Of a stretch of 23,900 bases of DNA, positions 17,988-23,900 are shown one piece after another. The translations under genes were made by a program, and so were the position numbers. Position 1 is the stretch's first letter, and every line of letters begins with the position of its first letter. Under the pieces are notes generated by a model. The model searched no databases and was not told the DNA's origin. It worked only from the letters and a program-made list of their open reading frames with translations. The stretch is from Erysipelotrichaceae bacterium (GTDB lineage: Bacteria; Bacillota_I; Bacilli_A; Erysipelotrichales; Erysipelotrichaceae). The stretch is from the NCBI GenBank assembly GCA_900754715.1, contig CAAEDX010000191.1:1-23900 (forward strand), given 5' to 3'.

Positions 17988-18033
17988 TCAAAAAACGGGA
18001 CCCCTTGCCTTTGCTGGCGTTCAGGTCCCGTTT
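17988..18033 (-). terminator. Terminator of the DJ-1 gene
   Basis: AAACGGGACC (17993-18002) and GGTCCCGTTT (18024-18033) form a 10-bp stem; minus-strand reading then gives a run of U residues. A plus-strand T-rich tail also allows it to work in the other direction. Confidence 0.88.
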
Positions 18034-18051
18034 GATTTATCGATCGGTGGT

Positions 18052-18588
18052 TCAATAATAATAGACAGATTGCTTGACTTCTTCACAACGCTCATGGCCG
18101 AGCACATATTCGATGATAGCAAAAGCCATATCGATGGAAGCCGCGGCAGAGCGTCCGGTGATCAGGTTGCCGTCCGTCACGACGTACTGATCGTGATATG
18201 TTCCGCCGAAATCTTCATCCATGCTCGTAAAGCAAGTATAGTTCCTGCCTTTGAGCAGGCCCATATGTCCCAATACTGTCGGGCCGGCGCAGATCGCTGC
18301 GGTCAGCTTGCCTTGTTCGAAGAAATCTTTCAAGATTCCTTTCACTTTATCATTCTGTTCGATCTTCTGGTAATGCGGACCGCCGGGCAGGAATACGCCA
18401 TCGTATTCTTTCGGGTCTGTTTCATCCAGTGCCTTAAGATGGGAAAAGGTCAGTTCAAAGCGTCCGGTCGCCTCATGTCCATTGACTGCGGCCACATCGA
18501 TCTGTATGCCTGCGCGTCTGAGCAGTGCGATCGTACCGACTGCCTCCAGTTCTTCAAATCCGTTGTCCATGATACATAAAATTTTCAC
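18052..18588 (-). CDS. DJ-1/PfpI family protein
   Basis: A 178-residue single-domain protein of the DJ-1/ThiJ/PfpI superfamily. The nucleophile elbow AICAGPTVLG places the reactive cysteine at 100, and the glutamate in GFEELEAVG (residue 15) corresponds to the conserved acid that lowers its pKa. This is the DJ-1/YajL-like arrangement rather than the hexameric PfpI protease. Family activities include deglycase-like and glyoxalase-III-like reactions and oxidative stress protection, but the substrate here is open. I start at GTG 18588, which has GAGGTGAG upstream; the protein then begins KILCIMDNG as in the family. The extra 13 upstream residues have no binding site. It is a single-gene unit with its own promoter and terminator. 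Confidence 0.93.
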   Translation of the reverse strand: MKILCIMDNGFEELEAVGTIALLRRAGIQIDVAAVNGHEATGRFELTFSHLKALDETDPKEYDGVFLPGGPHYQKIEQNDKVKGILKDFFEQGKLTAAICAGPTVLGHMGLLKGRNYTCFTSMDEDFGGTYHDQYVVTDGNLITGRSAAASIDMAFAIIEYVLGHERCEEVKQSVYYY

Positions 18589-18607
18589 TGTTCTCACCTC
18601 AATCTCA

Positions 18608-18635
18608 AGTATAACCGCTTTTCTCACAAATGCAA
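18608..18635 (-). promoter_or_regulatory. DJ-1 gene promoter
   Basis: Minus-strand TTGCAT (18630-18635) and TATACT (18608-18613) with a 16-base spacer, about 20 bases before the GTG start. Confidence 0.7.
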
Positions 18636-18667
18636 GCCAGGAAGAGAAAGCTTTCCCTGCTGGTTTA

Positions 18668-18676
18668 TGTTATACT
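18668..18676 (+). promoter_or_regulatory. Extended -10 promoter of the GNAT gene
   Basis: TGTTATACT at 18668-18676 is an extended -10, with no strong -35. It is divergent from the DJ-1 promoter about 33 bp away. Confidence 0.6.
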
Positions 18677-18699
18677 GAAAGTCATGAGGAGGAATGCCC

Positions 18700-19119
18700 A
18701 TGATCATCGAAGAACCGTCATGCCGCGCTGCGCACCACGCAGAGCTGAGCGATATCTGGGAACGCAGTGTCCGCGCCACTCATCATTGGTTTGACGAAGC
18801 CGACATCCGTCTGTTGAAAGCGACGCTGCCTGCGCACATCGATGCGTTTGCTCATCTGCTCGTTGCCCGGGAAAAGGAAAAGATCCTCGGCTTTATCGGA
18901 ATACATGATCATTTCATGGATATGTTGTTTGTCGATGCGGATATGCAGAGAAGAGGCATCGGCACTGCGCTGCTGCATGCGGCAGAGCGTCAATTTGCCG
19001 TTGATTCCACATCAGTGCTGAAAGATAATCAAGCCGCACAGGCCTTTTACCAGCAGATGGGCTATAAGCCCATCCGCAGCACTGAACAGGAACTATTGCT
19101 GAGGAAGGAGAGCAGATGA
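18700..19119 (+). CDS. GNAT-family acetyltransferase
   Basis: A 139-residue cytoplasmic enzyme. Residues about 85-105 carry the acetyl-CoA loop, VDADMQRRGIGTALLHAAE, with R/Q-R-x-G-x-G in the form QRRGIG. The substrate-side N-terminus, ending in the DHFMDMLFVD strand, resembles YjaB/ElaA-like or putative N-acetyltransferase members. The substrate is unknown. The ATG at 18700 has AGGAGG 7 bases upstream; an ATG 6 bases earlier is too close to the site. It heads a run of plus-strand genes and overlaps the next gene as ATGA. Confidence 0.93.
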   Translation: MIIEEPSCRAAHHAELSDIWERSVRATHHWFDEADIRLLKATLPAHIDAFAHLLVAREKEKILGFIGIHDHFMDMLFVDADMQRRGIGTALLHAAERQFAVDSTSVLKDNQAAQAFYQQMGYKPIRSTEQELLLRKESR

Positions 19120-19466
19120 TGAAAAGACAGATCAAAAAACTGCTGATCGCTTCAGCTGTCCTGGCAGCGAACTACTATCTGATGCCGCTGTCCGTCAATG
19201 ATCCTGATTCAGCCATGATCATCCTTCTGCTGCTGATGCCTGGGCTGACGCTAACGCTTTGTTTTGCCTGCGGCTGCAGCAGCATCTCCTGGCTGTTTCC
19301 GTTTCTTTCCGTCATCTTGTTTGCCCTTTCCATCCCGCTCTATTTCACGATGGATGCCTTAGGCATGATCATTGTCTATGCGCTGATCTCCTTCATCGGC
19401 TTTGCGGCAGGAAGAGGAATGCGCCTGCTCATCCGCCGTGATCATAAACGCGCCGCGGGACATTGA
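19116..19466 (+). CDS. Small four-helix membrane protein, unknown family
   Basis: I do not recognise a family for this 116-residue protein. Hydrophobic segments at about 8-25, 32-52, 57-77 and 80-98 suggest four membrane helices, between a basic N-terminus (MMKRQIKKL) and a basic tail (LIRRDHKRAAGH), which predicts both ends on the cytoplasmic side. AAGGAG is upstream, and the start overlaps the GNAT stop. It is probably translated together with the GNAT protein. Function cannot be inferred. Confidence 0.8.
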   Translation: MMKRQIKKLLIASAVLAANYYLMPLSVNDPDSAMIILLLLMPGLTLTLCFACGCSSISWLFPFLSVILFALSIPLYFTMDALGMIIVYALISFIGFAAGRGMRLLIRRDHKRAAGH

Positions 19467-19522
19467 TGTATGGCCCGCTTCATGCAGCAGCCATACTATG
19501 AGCATACGAAGAAAGCAGGTGC

Positions 19523-20068
19523 ATGATGAATTTCTTATTTTCTCACATCAGGAAAGATATGATCCTGAATGCGCTGACCGTATTGGTCTTAGGGGCGATC
19601 CTGCTGTTTTACCCGATCGCAGCGACCGCGCTGGCCTGCTTTGCCCTCGGCGCCTTGCTGATGATCTATGGCGGCATCCTCCTGCGCCAGCATCGCAGCG
19701 ATCCTGACCGCGGTTCCCTGGGTCTGACCATGGCTGTCGTGCTGCTCGCTTCAGGCGTATTTGTCATCTTATGTTATCGCGCCCTCGTCTCCCTCATCCC
19801 TTTTCTGATGGGACTCTTCTTTCTATTCAGCGGGACGCGGGAAACCGCATGCGCGCTGACGCTGAAGGATCGCGGCTATGCCAGCTGGCAAGTCAACCTG
19901 GCTTTGGCGCTCATCATGATCGCCGCAGGCGTCCTTCTGCTCTTTGATCCATTTACCGCGGCAGCATTGGCTGTCCGCTTCACCGGCATCATGCTGATCT
20001 GCGATGCCATCTCTCAGCTGTGGAACATCCACTGCCTGTCACGTACACAAAGGGGGTTTTTCAAATGA
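19523..20068 (+). CDS. DUF308/HdeD-like membrane protein
   Basis: A 181-residue membrane protein with six hydrophobic segments (about 14-32, 36-54, 66-84, 88-105, 121-141, 147-166). The paired pattern, in which a helix ends with a charged turn and is followed by GxxLLxxP-like or FLMGLFFLFSGTRE segments, is that of DUF308/HdeD repeats. HdeD in Escherichia coli is linked to acid resistance, but most family members are uncharacterised. The ribosome binding site (AGGTG) is 4-7 bases before ATG 19523 or 19526. The gene overlaps the next (ATGA). A GTATGGC/GCCATAC inverted repeat lies in the gap before it and could be an RNA structure. Confidence 0.85.
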   Translation: MMNFLFSHIRKDMILNALTVLVLGAILLFYPIAATALACFALGALLMIYGGILLRQHRSDPDRGSLGLTMAVVLLASGVFVILCYRALVSLIPFLMGLFFLFSGTRETACALTLKDRGYASWQVNLALALIMIAAGVLLLFDPFTAAALAVRFTGIMLICDAISQLWNIHCLSRTQRGFFK

Positions 20069-20355
20069 CAACGATCAGAGTACAAAGACAGATCGAGGAA
20101 CTGATGGAACAGATGTTCCCCGGACAAGATATCGAAACAATCACACCTATGGACCCTGTCAATGATGAGACCGATGTCTATCTCATCGAGATGGAAGACG
20201 GCCGTGAATACTGGGCCTTTGATGATCAGCAAGACATCCGCATGCTGAGCTGCAACAGCATCTACGCTGATCCGCTCACCGCTTATGAGGCCCTGGAAGA
20301 GCTGCGTGAATCCATGGCCGAAGAAGAAGTCGAGGACCGCAGTCAATATTTGTAG
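20065..20355 (+). CDS. Small acidic protein, unknown
   Basis: A 96-residue soluble, strongly acidic protein. The middle section (about 35-55) holds YLIEMEDGREYWAFDDQQD, an edge-strand-like repeat of acidic and aromatic residues, and the C-terminal third is an acidic helix (EALEELRESMAEEEVED). I do not recognise its family. AGGGGG lies 9 bases before the ATG, and the start overlaps the DUF308 stop, so it probably shares translation with that membrane protein and could be its cytoplasmic partner. It is followed by a strong terminator, so it ends the transcript. Confidence 0.85.
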   Translation: MTTIRVQRQIEELMEQMFPGQDIETITPMDPVNDETDVYLIEMEDGREYWAFDDQQDIRMLSCNSIYADPLTAYEALEELRESMAEEEVEDRSQYL

Positions 20356-20368
20356 ATCATTCCATTGG

Positions 20369-20399
20369 AAAGGCACGCCGCAGTTCGGCGTGCCTTTTT
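20369..20399. terminator. Bidirectional terminator between convergent genes
   Basis: A perfect 10-bp stem (20371-20380 with 20386-20395, loop CAGTT) is flanked by AAA and TTTTT. It ends the plus-strand cluster and also serves the kinase gene, whose stop is 4 bases away on the other side. Confidence 0.88.
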
Positions 20400-20402
20400 C
20401 TG

Positions 20403-21287
20403 TTATCGTTCATGCCGCAATGCCCCTGCACAGCGCAGGGCTTTTTCGGCTGTGTGATCTGCCAGTTCCAGCATCTTATCCAGCGGCAGCCGCTGGCTCA
20501 GCGCATGCAGGCAGGCACCGGCATGGGCATCTCCGGCACCGATGGTGTCTGTCACTTTTACTGTACGCGCGGCATGGGCGATCAGCGTATTGCCATCACA
20601 AGCCAGGCTTCCCCGGCTGCCCAGCGTAATGATCACTTTTTCAGCGCCTTGCGCGCAGAGAGCAATGGCAGCTTTTTGGGGATCATTCTGCCGGCTCATG
20701 GCCAGCGCCTCTTGTTCATTCAGATGCAGGATCGGATGCAGGCGCATCAGCTGTTCGATCTGCTCTTGAATGTGATCGAGCCGCGGCCCTGGCGCAAGCA
20801 TCAGGCGCAATCCGCTTGCGCTGGCAAATCGAACCAGGCATTCATTCTGTGCTTCTTCCAGATCGATGCCGCATAGATACAGCCAGTCAAAGGGATCAAG
20901 ATCGAGCCTGCTCAGCCACTGTGCCTGAAAGCGGTATTCCCCGCCGCGCACGCAGAGGAACGTGCGCTCTCCATCGGGTTCGATCAGGCAGTAGCAGCAG
21001 CCGTTTTCCTCATCGCTGGCAAACAAGGTCATGTTGGGATCATGGTCGACCAATTGGCGAAGGGCGGCCGCAAATGCCCCGGTGCCGATCACGCCGGCAA
21101 AATGCGGCTGCCCGCCGCAGCAGCAAACCGCTTCATACACATTATACGCGCAGCCGCCGCTTCGTATCTGCTGGGCAGCGATATTGATATCCTGCTGGCG
21201 TTGGGGAAGATGCGGGACCTGAAGCAATACGTCAGCGACCAGAGAGCCGATGATGAGCGGCCTATGTGAAGTAGACGTAATCGTCAT
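20403..21287 (-). CDS. PfkB-family carbohydrate or nucleoside kinase
   Basis: A 294-residue kinase of the ribokinase/PfkB superfamily. The N-terminal GSLVADVL strand and GGCAYNV segment (44-50) are the substrate side; DTIGAGDAHAG (247-257) is the anion hole and catalytic motif with Asp253 as the expected base. Residues VIITLGSRGSLACDG fit the ATP-binding part. The GG-x-AYNV segment differs from the ribokinase GGKGANQ and is nearer to pseudouridine-kinase-like or unassigned members, so the sugar or nucleoside is not settled. The ATG at 21287 has GGAAG 7 bases upstream and lies inside the end of the GTPase gene (26-base overlap). No later start leaves the first strand intact. It is the last gene of the presumed zinc-related operon. 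Confidence 0.88.
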   Translation of the reverse strand: MTITSTSHRPLIIGSLVADVLLQVPHLPQRQQDINIAAQQIRSGGCAYNVYEAVCCCGGQPHFAGVIGTGAFAAALRQLVDHDPNMTLFASDEENGCCYCLIEPDGERTFLCVRGGEYRFQAQWLSRLDLDPFDWLYLCGIDLEEAQNECLVRFASASGLRLMLAPGPRLDHIQEQIEQLMRLHPILHLNEQEALAMSRQNDPQKAAIALCAQGAEKVIITLGSRGSLACDGNTLIAHAARTVKVTDTIGAGDAHAGACLHALSQRLPLDKMLELADHTAEKALRCAGALRHER

Positions 21288-22206
21288 CGTGATCTTCCAG
21301 CACTTCCCGGCTGATCTCTTGCAGCGCGCATACGTCGCCGCCGAAATCCTCGTCGAATTCCACGCGGATCTTGCCGGTCAGGCGCAGCCAGGATAGCGGC
21401 CTGGGCTTCTTCTCATCGGTATATACCCACATGCCGATCAAAGAAGTGTCGTCGCTGCAGCAGACCATGGCCTCCCGGCCGGCCACATAGGCATGGGTGC
21501 GGTTCTCATTGATGGGATAGACCTTTGCCGCAAAGGTAACGGTCCTTCCTTCATATTTGTGCGGATGCTCGAGCGCATCCATATACCAGATGCCATAGTC
21601 ATAATCTTCAAGCACGAGCGGATCGGCATGCTCATCAAAAGGCAGCTGTTCATCCGCAGAAGACATGATGCTTCCGTCTTTATGTTCATAGATCAACTGC
21701 GCGCGTTTGTTCATTGCTTTGATATTATTACGCAGATAACGCATCCGGGTATCCTCATCACAGCGGTTGAAGATGATCGTCTCGCTGTGACGCAGCTGCT
21801 CGTAGAGGATGCTTCGCATATTAGCCAGATACATCTCGAATGTGGAGGCATCCACCGTAGAAAGGATCTGCACAAGGATCCAGCGCAGCGGCATCTCCAC
21901 ATCAAGAAAACGGTCCACGCTCCACATGCCATTGAACTCGATCATCACGCGGTCAGGATGAAAGAGCTTTTCGCATTTTTCCATGAATGCGGCGGTCAGC
22001 TTTTCCGGCGCGTTCACCGAAACGATATCCGCATGGACACGCTGTGCCAGATCCTTGGTATAGCGCACGCTGCCTTCCTCACAGAGCAGGATGAGCGTCT
22101 TTTCTTCGCCGGTGTTGAAACCGGGATCTTGCAGTGTCTCCTGGATCAGTGTCGTCTTGCCGCTTTCCAGAAAGCCAGTAAATAAGTAAACGAGGCATTC
22201 CTGCAT
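21262..22206 (-). CDS. Divergent CobW-type GTPase fused to a YcgQ-like domain
   Basis: A 314-residue protein in two parts. Residues 1-190 are a P-loop GTPase of the CobW/COG0523 group: GFLESGKTT (P-loop), MIEFNGMW (Walker B type, in place of the usual EPSG), and FNRCD in place of NKxD. It lacks the metal-binding GCICC motif and instead reads LLCEEGSVRY. The C-terminal about 90 residues, HPHKYEGRTVTFAAKVYPIN, then REAMVCCSDDTSLIGMWVY and LTGKIRVEF, match the TIGR03943/DUF1980 (YcgQ) pattern, including the CC before an aspartate and a G. YcgQ in Bacillus is part of a zinc-starvation pair. The ATG at 22206 has AGGTGG 7 bases upstream and follows TGAG after the first GTPase. Function, likely metal related, is inference. 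Confidence 0.85.
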   Translation of the reverse strand: MQECLVYLFTGFLESGKTTLIQETLQDPGFNTGEEKTLILLCEEGSVRYTKDLAQRVHADIVSVNAPEKLTAAFMEKCEKLFHPDRVMIEFNGMWSVDRFLDVEMPLRWILVQILSTVDASTFEMYLANMRSILYEQLRHSETIIFNRCDEDTRMRYLRNNIKAMNKRAQLIYEHKDGSIMSSADEQLPFDEHADPLVLEDYDYGIWYMDALEHPHKYEGRTVTFAAKVYPINENRTHAYVAGREAMVCCSDDTSLIGMWVYTDEKKPRPLSWLRLTGKIRVEFDEDFGGDVCALQEISREVLEDHDDDYVYFT

Positions 22207-22207
22207 C

Positions 22208-23245
22208 TCATTCCACCTCGATCGTCCAATCTGATCCCGCAGGCTCTGCGCCCGCTTTTTCAAACAGCTGCTTTAGTGCTTGCTCATCAAGCTTTGCGCC
22301 GATGACACAATATCGTCCGCTGTAGTCAGGCGCGCCCTTGCGCACATCGTACTCGCCTGGTGTGACATCAAAATAATACCAGCCGTCCGGTGCCTGCAGC
22401 ATGCCTTTCGCACGCAGCACCTGCCCCAGCGCCGGATCAGAAGCAAGGCCCTTCACGATCTTCTGCAGTTCTGCCTCAGTATAGATCTGAGCAGTCTCTG
22501 CGCCCCAGCTGCTGAACACCTCATCGGCATGGTGGTGATGATGATGGCCGCAGCCCTCATGATCATGATGATGATCGTGCCCATGGCCGTGGTCATGATG
22601 ATGGCCGCAGACTTCGCAGATCTCTTCTTCTTCCATGAGCGCATGCCGCAGTCCGCCCTTATGCTCCATCGCCTCCATGATCACCTTTCCATCCAACTGA
22701 TCCCACGGTGTGCTGACCAGAGATGCTTCAGGGTTCAGCGAGCGGAGCAATGTCATGCATGCTTCCACTTCCTCAGGCGCTTTTCCTTGCGTACGGCTGA
22801 GGATCAGCGCGTCTGCGTATTCGATCTGATCATTGAAGAATTCGCCGAAGTTTTTCTGATACATCGCGCATTTATTGACATCGACGACGGTACAGCTGCT
22901 GACGAGCTGCAGCTCTTCTCCAACGGCCAATACTGCTCTTTGCACATCAGAAAGCTTGCCTACGCCGCTGGGCTCGATGACGATCCTGCCTGGATGATAT
23001 TGATCCACCACCTTCTGCAGCGCCGCCTTAAAATCTCCGGACAATGAACAGCAGATGCAGCCACTGTTCATCTCCGTGATCTCTATGCCGGCTTCTTTCA
23101 AAAAGCCGCCGTCAATGCCGATCTCTCCAAATTCATTCTCGATCAGCACGACCTGTTCGCCCTGCCATGCTTCTTTGAGCAGTTTTTGAATCAGCGTTGT
23201 CTTTCCGGCTCCCAGAAAGCCGGAAATGATCGTAACCTTTGTCAT
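22208..23245 (-). CDS. CobW/COG0523 GTPase with His-rich metal-binding linker
   Basis: A 345-residue cytoplasmic GTPase of the COG0523 family, the zinc-chaperone-like group. The P-loop is GFLGAGKTT (9-17), the metal-binding motif is GCICC (62-66), and Walker B is VIEPSGVG. The NKxD motif is changed to LSRTQGK. Residues about 210-240 are a His/Cys cluster starting EVCGHHHD, with three further stretches of histidines, then a CobW C-terminal domain (about 243-345, WYYFDVTPGEYDV). His-rich linkers store or pass on zinc, nickel or cobalt. AAGGAT lies about 8 bases before ATG 23245. Its stop is 1 base from the next ATG, so the two GTPases are translated in tandem. No ribosomal or metalloenzyme target is evident from the window. 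Confidence 0.95.
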   Translation of the reverse strand: MTKVTIISGFLGAGKTTLIQKLLKEAWQGEQVVLIENEFGEIGIDGGFLKEAGIEITEMNSGCICCSLSGDFKAALQKVVDQYHPGRIVIEPSGVGKLSDVQRAVLAVGEELQLVSSCTVVDVNKCAMYQKNFGEFFNDQIEYADALILSRTQGKAPEEVEACMTLLRSLNPEASLVSTPWDQLDGKVIMEAMEHKGGLRHALMEEEEICEVCGHHHDHGHGHDHHHDHEGCGHHHHHHADEVFSSWGAETAQIYTEAELQKIVKGLASDPALGQVLRAKGMLQAPDGWYYFDVTPGEYDVRKGAPDYSGRYCVIGAKLDEQALKQLFEKAGAEPAGSDWTIEVE

Positions 23246-23262
23246 ATCTGATCATCCTTTCC

Positions 23263-23307
23263 AGTTCAGCCCTTATTATAGCACAGTTGCGGGCGATGAG
23301 CTGAACT
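23263..23307. promoter_or_regulatory. CobW promoter flanked by an inverted repeat
   Basis: An extended -10, TGCTATAAT read on the minus strand (TATAAT at 23275-23280), lies 29 bases before the CobW start. It sits between AGTTCAGC (23263-23270) and GCTGAACT (23300-23307), a perfect 8-bp inverted repeat with 29-bp spacing. No consensus -35 is seen. The repeat could be an operator or part of an RNA hairpin; no standard Zur box is visible. Confidence 0.5.
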
Positions 23308-23483
23308 CACAGATAGACGAGATTACGGATGACGACCCGCCGATAATGATGTGTTCGCATGAGCTCCTCCATGATCTCCTGCAGATAGACACTGTTCAAT
23401 GGCGCATGAATGAACAAATGTCCTTCTTCCTGACGATCCTCTCGCATGCCGATATAATACAGCAGTGCTTCTCTTTTCTCCAT
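23307..23483 (-). CDS. Small 58-residue protein, unknown
   Basis: A short open reading frame of 59 codons, starting at ATG 23483 with AGGAGG about 6 bases upstream and ending TGA at 23307. The protein reads MEKREALLYYIGMREDRQEE at the N-terminus, continues GHLFIHAPLNSVYLQEIMEE and ends LMRTHHYRRVVIRNLVYL. It is charged, with a probable helix in the middle (VYLQEIMEELMR) and a His/Arg-rich stretch HHYRRVV. I do not recognise a family. It lies between the tRNA terminator and the CobW promoter, 61 bases ahead of the CobW start, so it may be expressed with the GTPases or act as a leader gene. Good ribosome binding site and in-frame length support reality; codon use is not tested. Confidence 0.65.
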   Translation of the reverse strand: MEKREALLYYIGMREDRQEEGHLFIHAPLNSVYLQEIMEELMRTHHYRRVVIRNLVYL

Positions 23484-23538
23484 TTTTGCCCTCCTAGATG
23501 ATCATAATCGGATAAACGAAAAAAAGATGTCAGAATAT

Positions 23539-23563
23539 GAAAAAACGGATCCGAAGATCCGTT
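23539..23563 (-). terminator. Terminator of the tRNA-Ile/tRNA-Ala transcript
   Basis: AACGGATC (23544-23551) and GATCCGTT (23556-23563) form an 8-bp stem with a UUCG loop on the minus strand, followed by six U residues. It is 10 bases past the tRNA-Ala 3' end. Confidence 0.88.
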
Positions 23564-23572
23564 GTTTTCTCA

Positions 23573-23648
23573 TGGTGGAGCGTAGGAGGATCGAACTCCT
23601 GACCCCCTGCGTGCAAAACAGGTGCTCTCCCAGCTGAGCTAACACCCC
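23573..23648 (-). tRNA. tRNA-Ala (anticodon TGC)
   Basis: A 76-base cloverleaf with encoded CCA. The acceptor GGGGTGT pairs with ACGCTCC, D-arm GCTC...GAGC, anticodon stem CCTGT/GCAGG with loop TTTGCAC giving TGC (reads GCA), T-loop TTCGATC. It follows tRNA-Ile by 14 bases in one transcript. Confidence 0.97.
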
Positions 23649-23662
23649 ACATTTAAATTCAA

Positions 23663-23739
<77 letters not shown>

Positions 23740-23759
23740 GTTCCTTGAATTGCTCATTC

Positions 23760-23788
23760 ATGATACCATCTTGCTGTTTTTCTGTCAA
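23760..23788 (-). promoter_or_regulatory. tRNA-Ile/Ala promoter
   Basis: Minus-strand TTGACA (23783-23788) and TATCAT (23760-23765) with a 17-base spacer; about 20 bases from the tRNA-Ile 5' end. Confidence 0.88.
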
Positions 23789-23808
23789 CAGAAAATTCGA
23801 CATTTATG

Positions 23809-23833
23809 AAAAAAACGAATCCGAAGATCCGTT
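23809..23833 (-). terminator. Terminator of the upstream, cut-off tRNA-Ala unit
   Basis: The same hairpin as at 23544-23563, with one change that leaves a wobble pair (stem 23814-23821 with 23826-23833), ends the tRNA-Ala copy at the right edge. A seven-residue U tract follows on the minus strand. Confidence 0.85.
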
Positions 23834-23842
23834 GTTTTCTTA

Positions 23843-23900
23843 TGGTGGAGCGTAGGAGGATCGAACTCCTGACCCCCTGCGTGCAAAACAGGTGCTCTCC
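23843..23900 (-). tRNA. tRNA-Ala (TGC), partial, cut by window end
   Basis: The 3' 58 bases of a second tRNA-Ala, identical to the first copy over the visible part, including CCA and the TGC anticodon. The 5' end lies past the window edge. Confidence 0.92.

Noticed and set aside
22540..22620. CAT/GAT triplet repeat that looks like a tandem DNA repeat
   Set aside because: It encodes the His-rich linker of the CobW protein, so it is explained by coding, and it has irregular units.

Overview
The window looks like a chromosomal piece of a Firmicute with fairly high G+C, possibly an Erysipelotrichia-type gut bacterium (inference only). The pointers are AGGAGG-type ribosome binding sites, a T-box leader on lysS, ammonia-dependent AsnA, ABC modules paired with two-component or TetR regulators, and intrinsic terminators after most operons. 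The left-most 2 kb is visibly more AT-rich than the rest and carries mobile-element genes.

Layout. (1) 1-2091: end of a probable integrative element abutting the 3' end of lysS, with an uncharacterised winged-helix protein, two paralogous excisionase-like DNA-binding proteins, a terminator, a self-complementary operator-like site and an 11-bp-period repeat typical of integrase arm sites. (2) 2092-6288, minus strand: lysS with its T-box, a HAD phosphatase, a NimA-like flavin protein, tRNA-Arg(CCG) and asnA. (3) 6290-12785: an ABC exporter (ATPase plus a 1080-residue coiled-coil FtsX permease), divergent from a TetR regulator that is co-transcribed with a DUF2156-GNAT fusion. Two 15-bp pseudo-palindromes between them are candidate TetR operators. 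(4) 12835-17874, plus strand: response regulator, histidine kinase with almost no extracellular loop, and a BceAB-like ABC transporter preceded by a TGACA-N4-TGTCA site. This is an antimicrobial-peptide sensing and detoxification type module. (5) 17988-20399: a DJ-1/PfpI protein on the minus strand, then a plus-strand cluster of GNAT, small membrane protein, DUF308 protein and a 96-residue acidic protein. (6) 20403-23483, minus strand: a 58-residue small protein, a His-rich COG0523/CobW GTPase, a second divergent CobW-type GTPase fused to a YcgQ-like (TIGR03943/DUF1980) domain, and a PfkB sugar kinase. (7) 23539-23900: tRNA-Ile(GAT)-tRNA-Ala(TGC) operon with its own promoter and terminator, then the start of a near-identical repeat of the tRNA-Ala/terminator unit.

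The most unusual part is region 6. A metal-chaperone GTPase and a second GTPase that lost the metal-binding GCICC motif but gained a YcgQ-like domain are translationally linked, with a kinase overlapping the end of the second. In Bacillus, YcgR-YcgQ and a COG0523 protein belong to the zinc-starvation (Zur) regulon, so a zinc-supply role is the leading inference. The regulator repeats in regions 3 and 4 give testable operator predictions.
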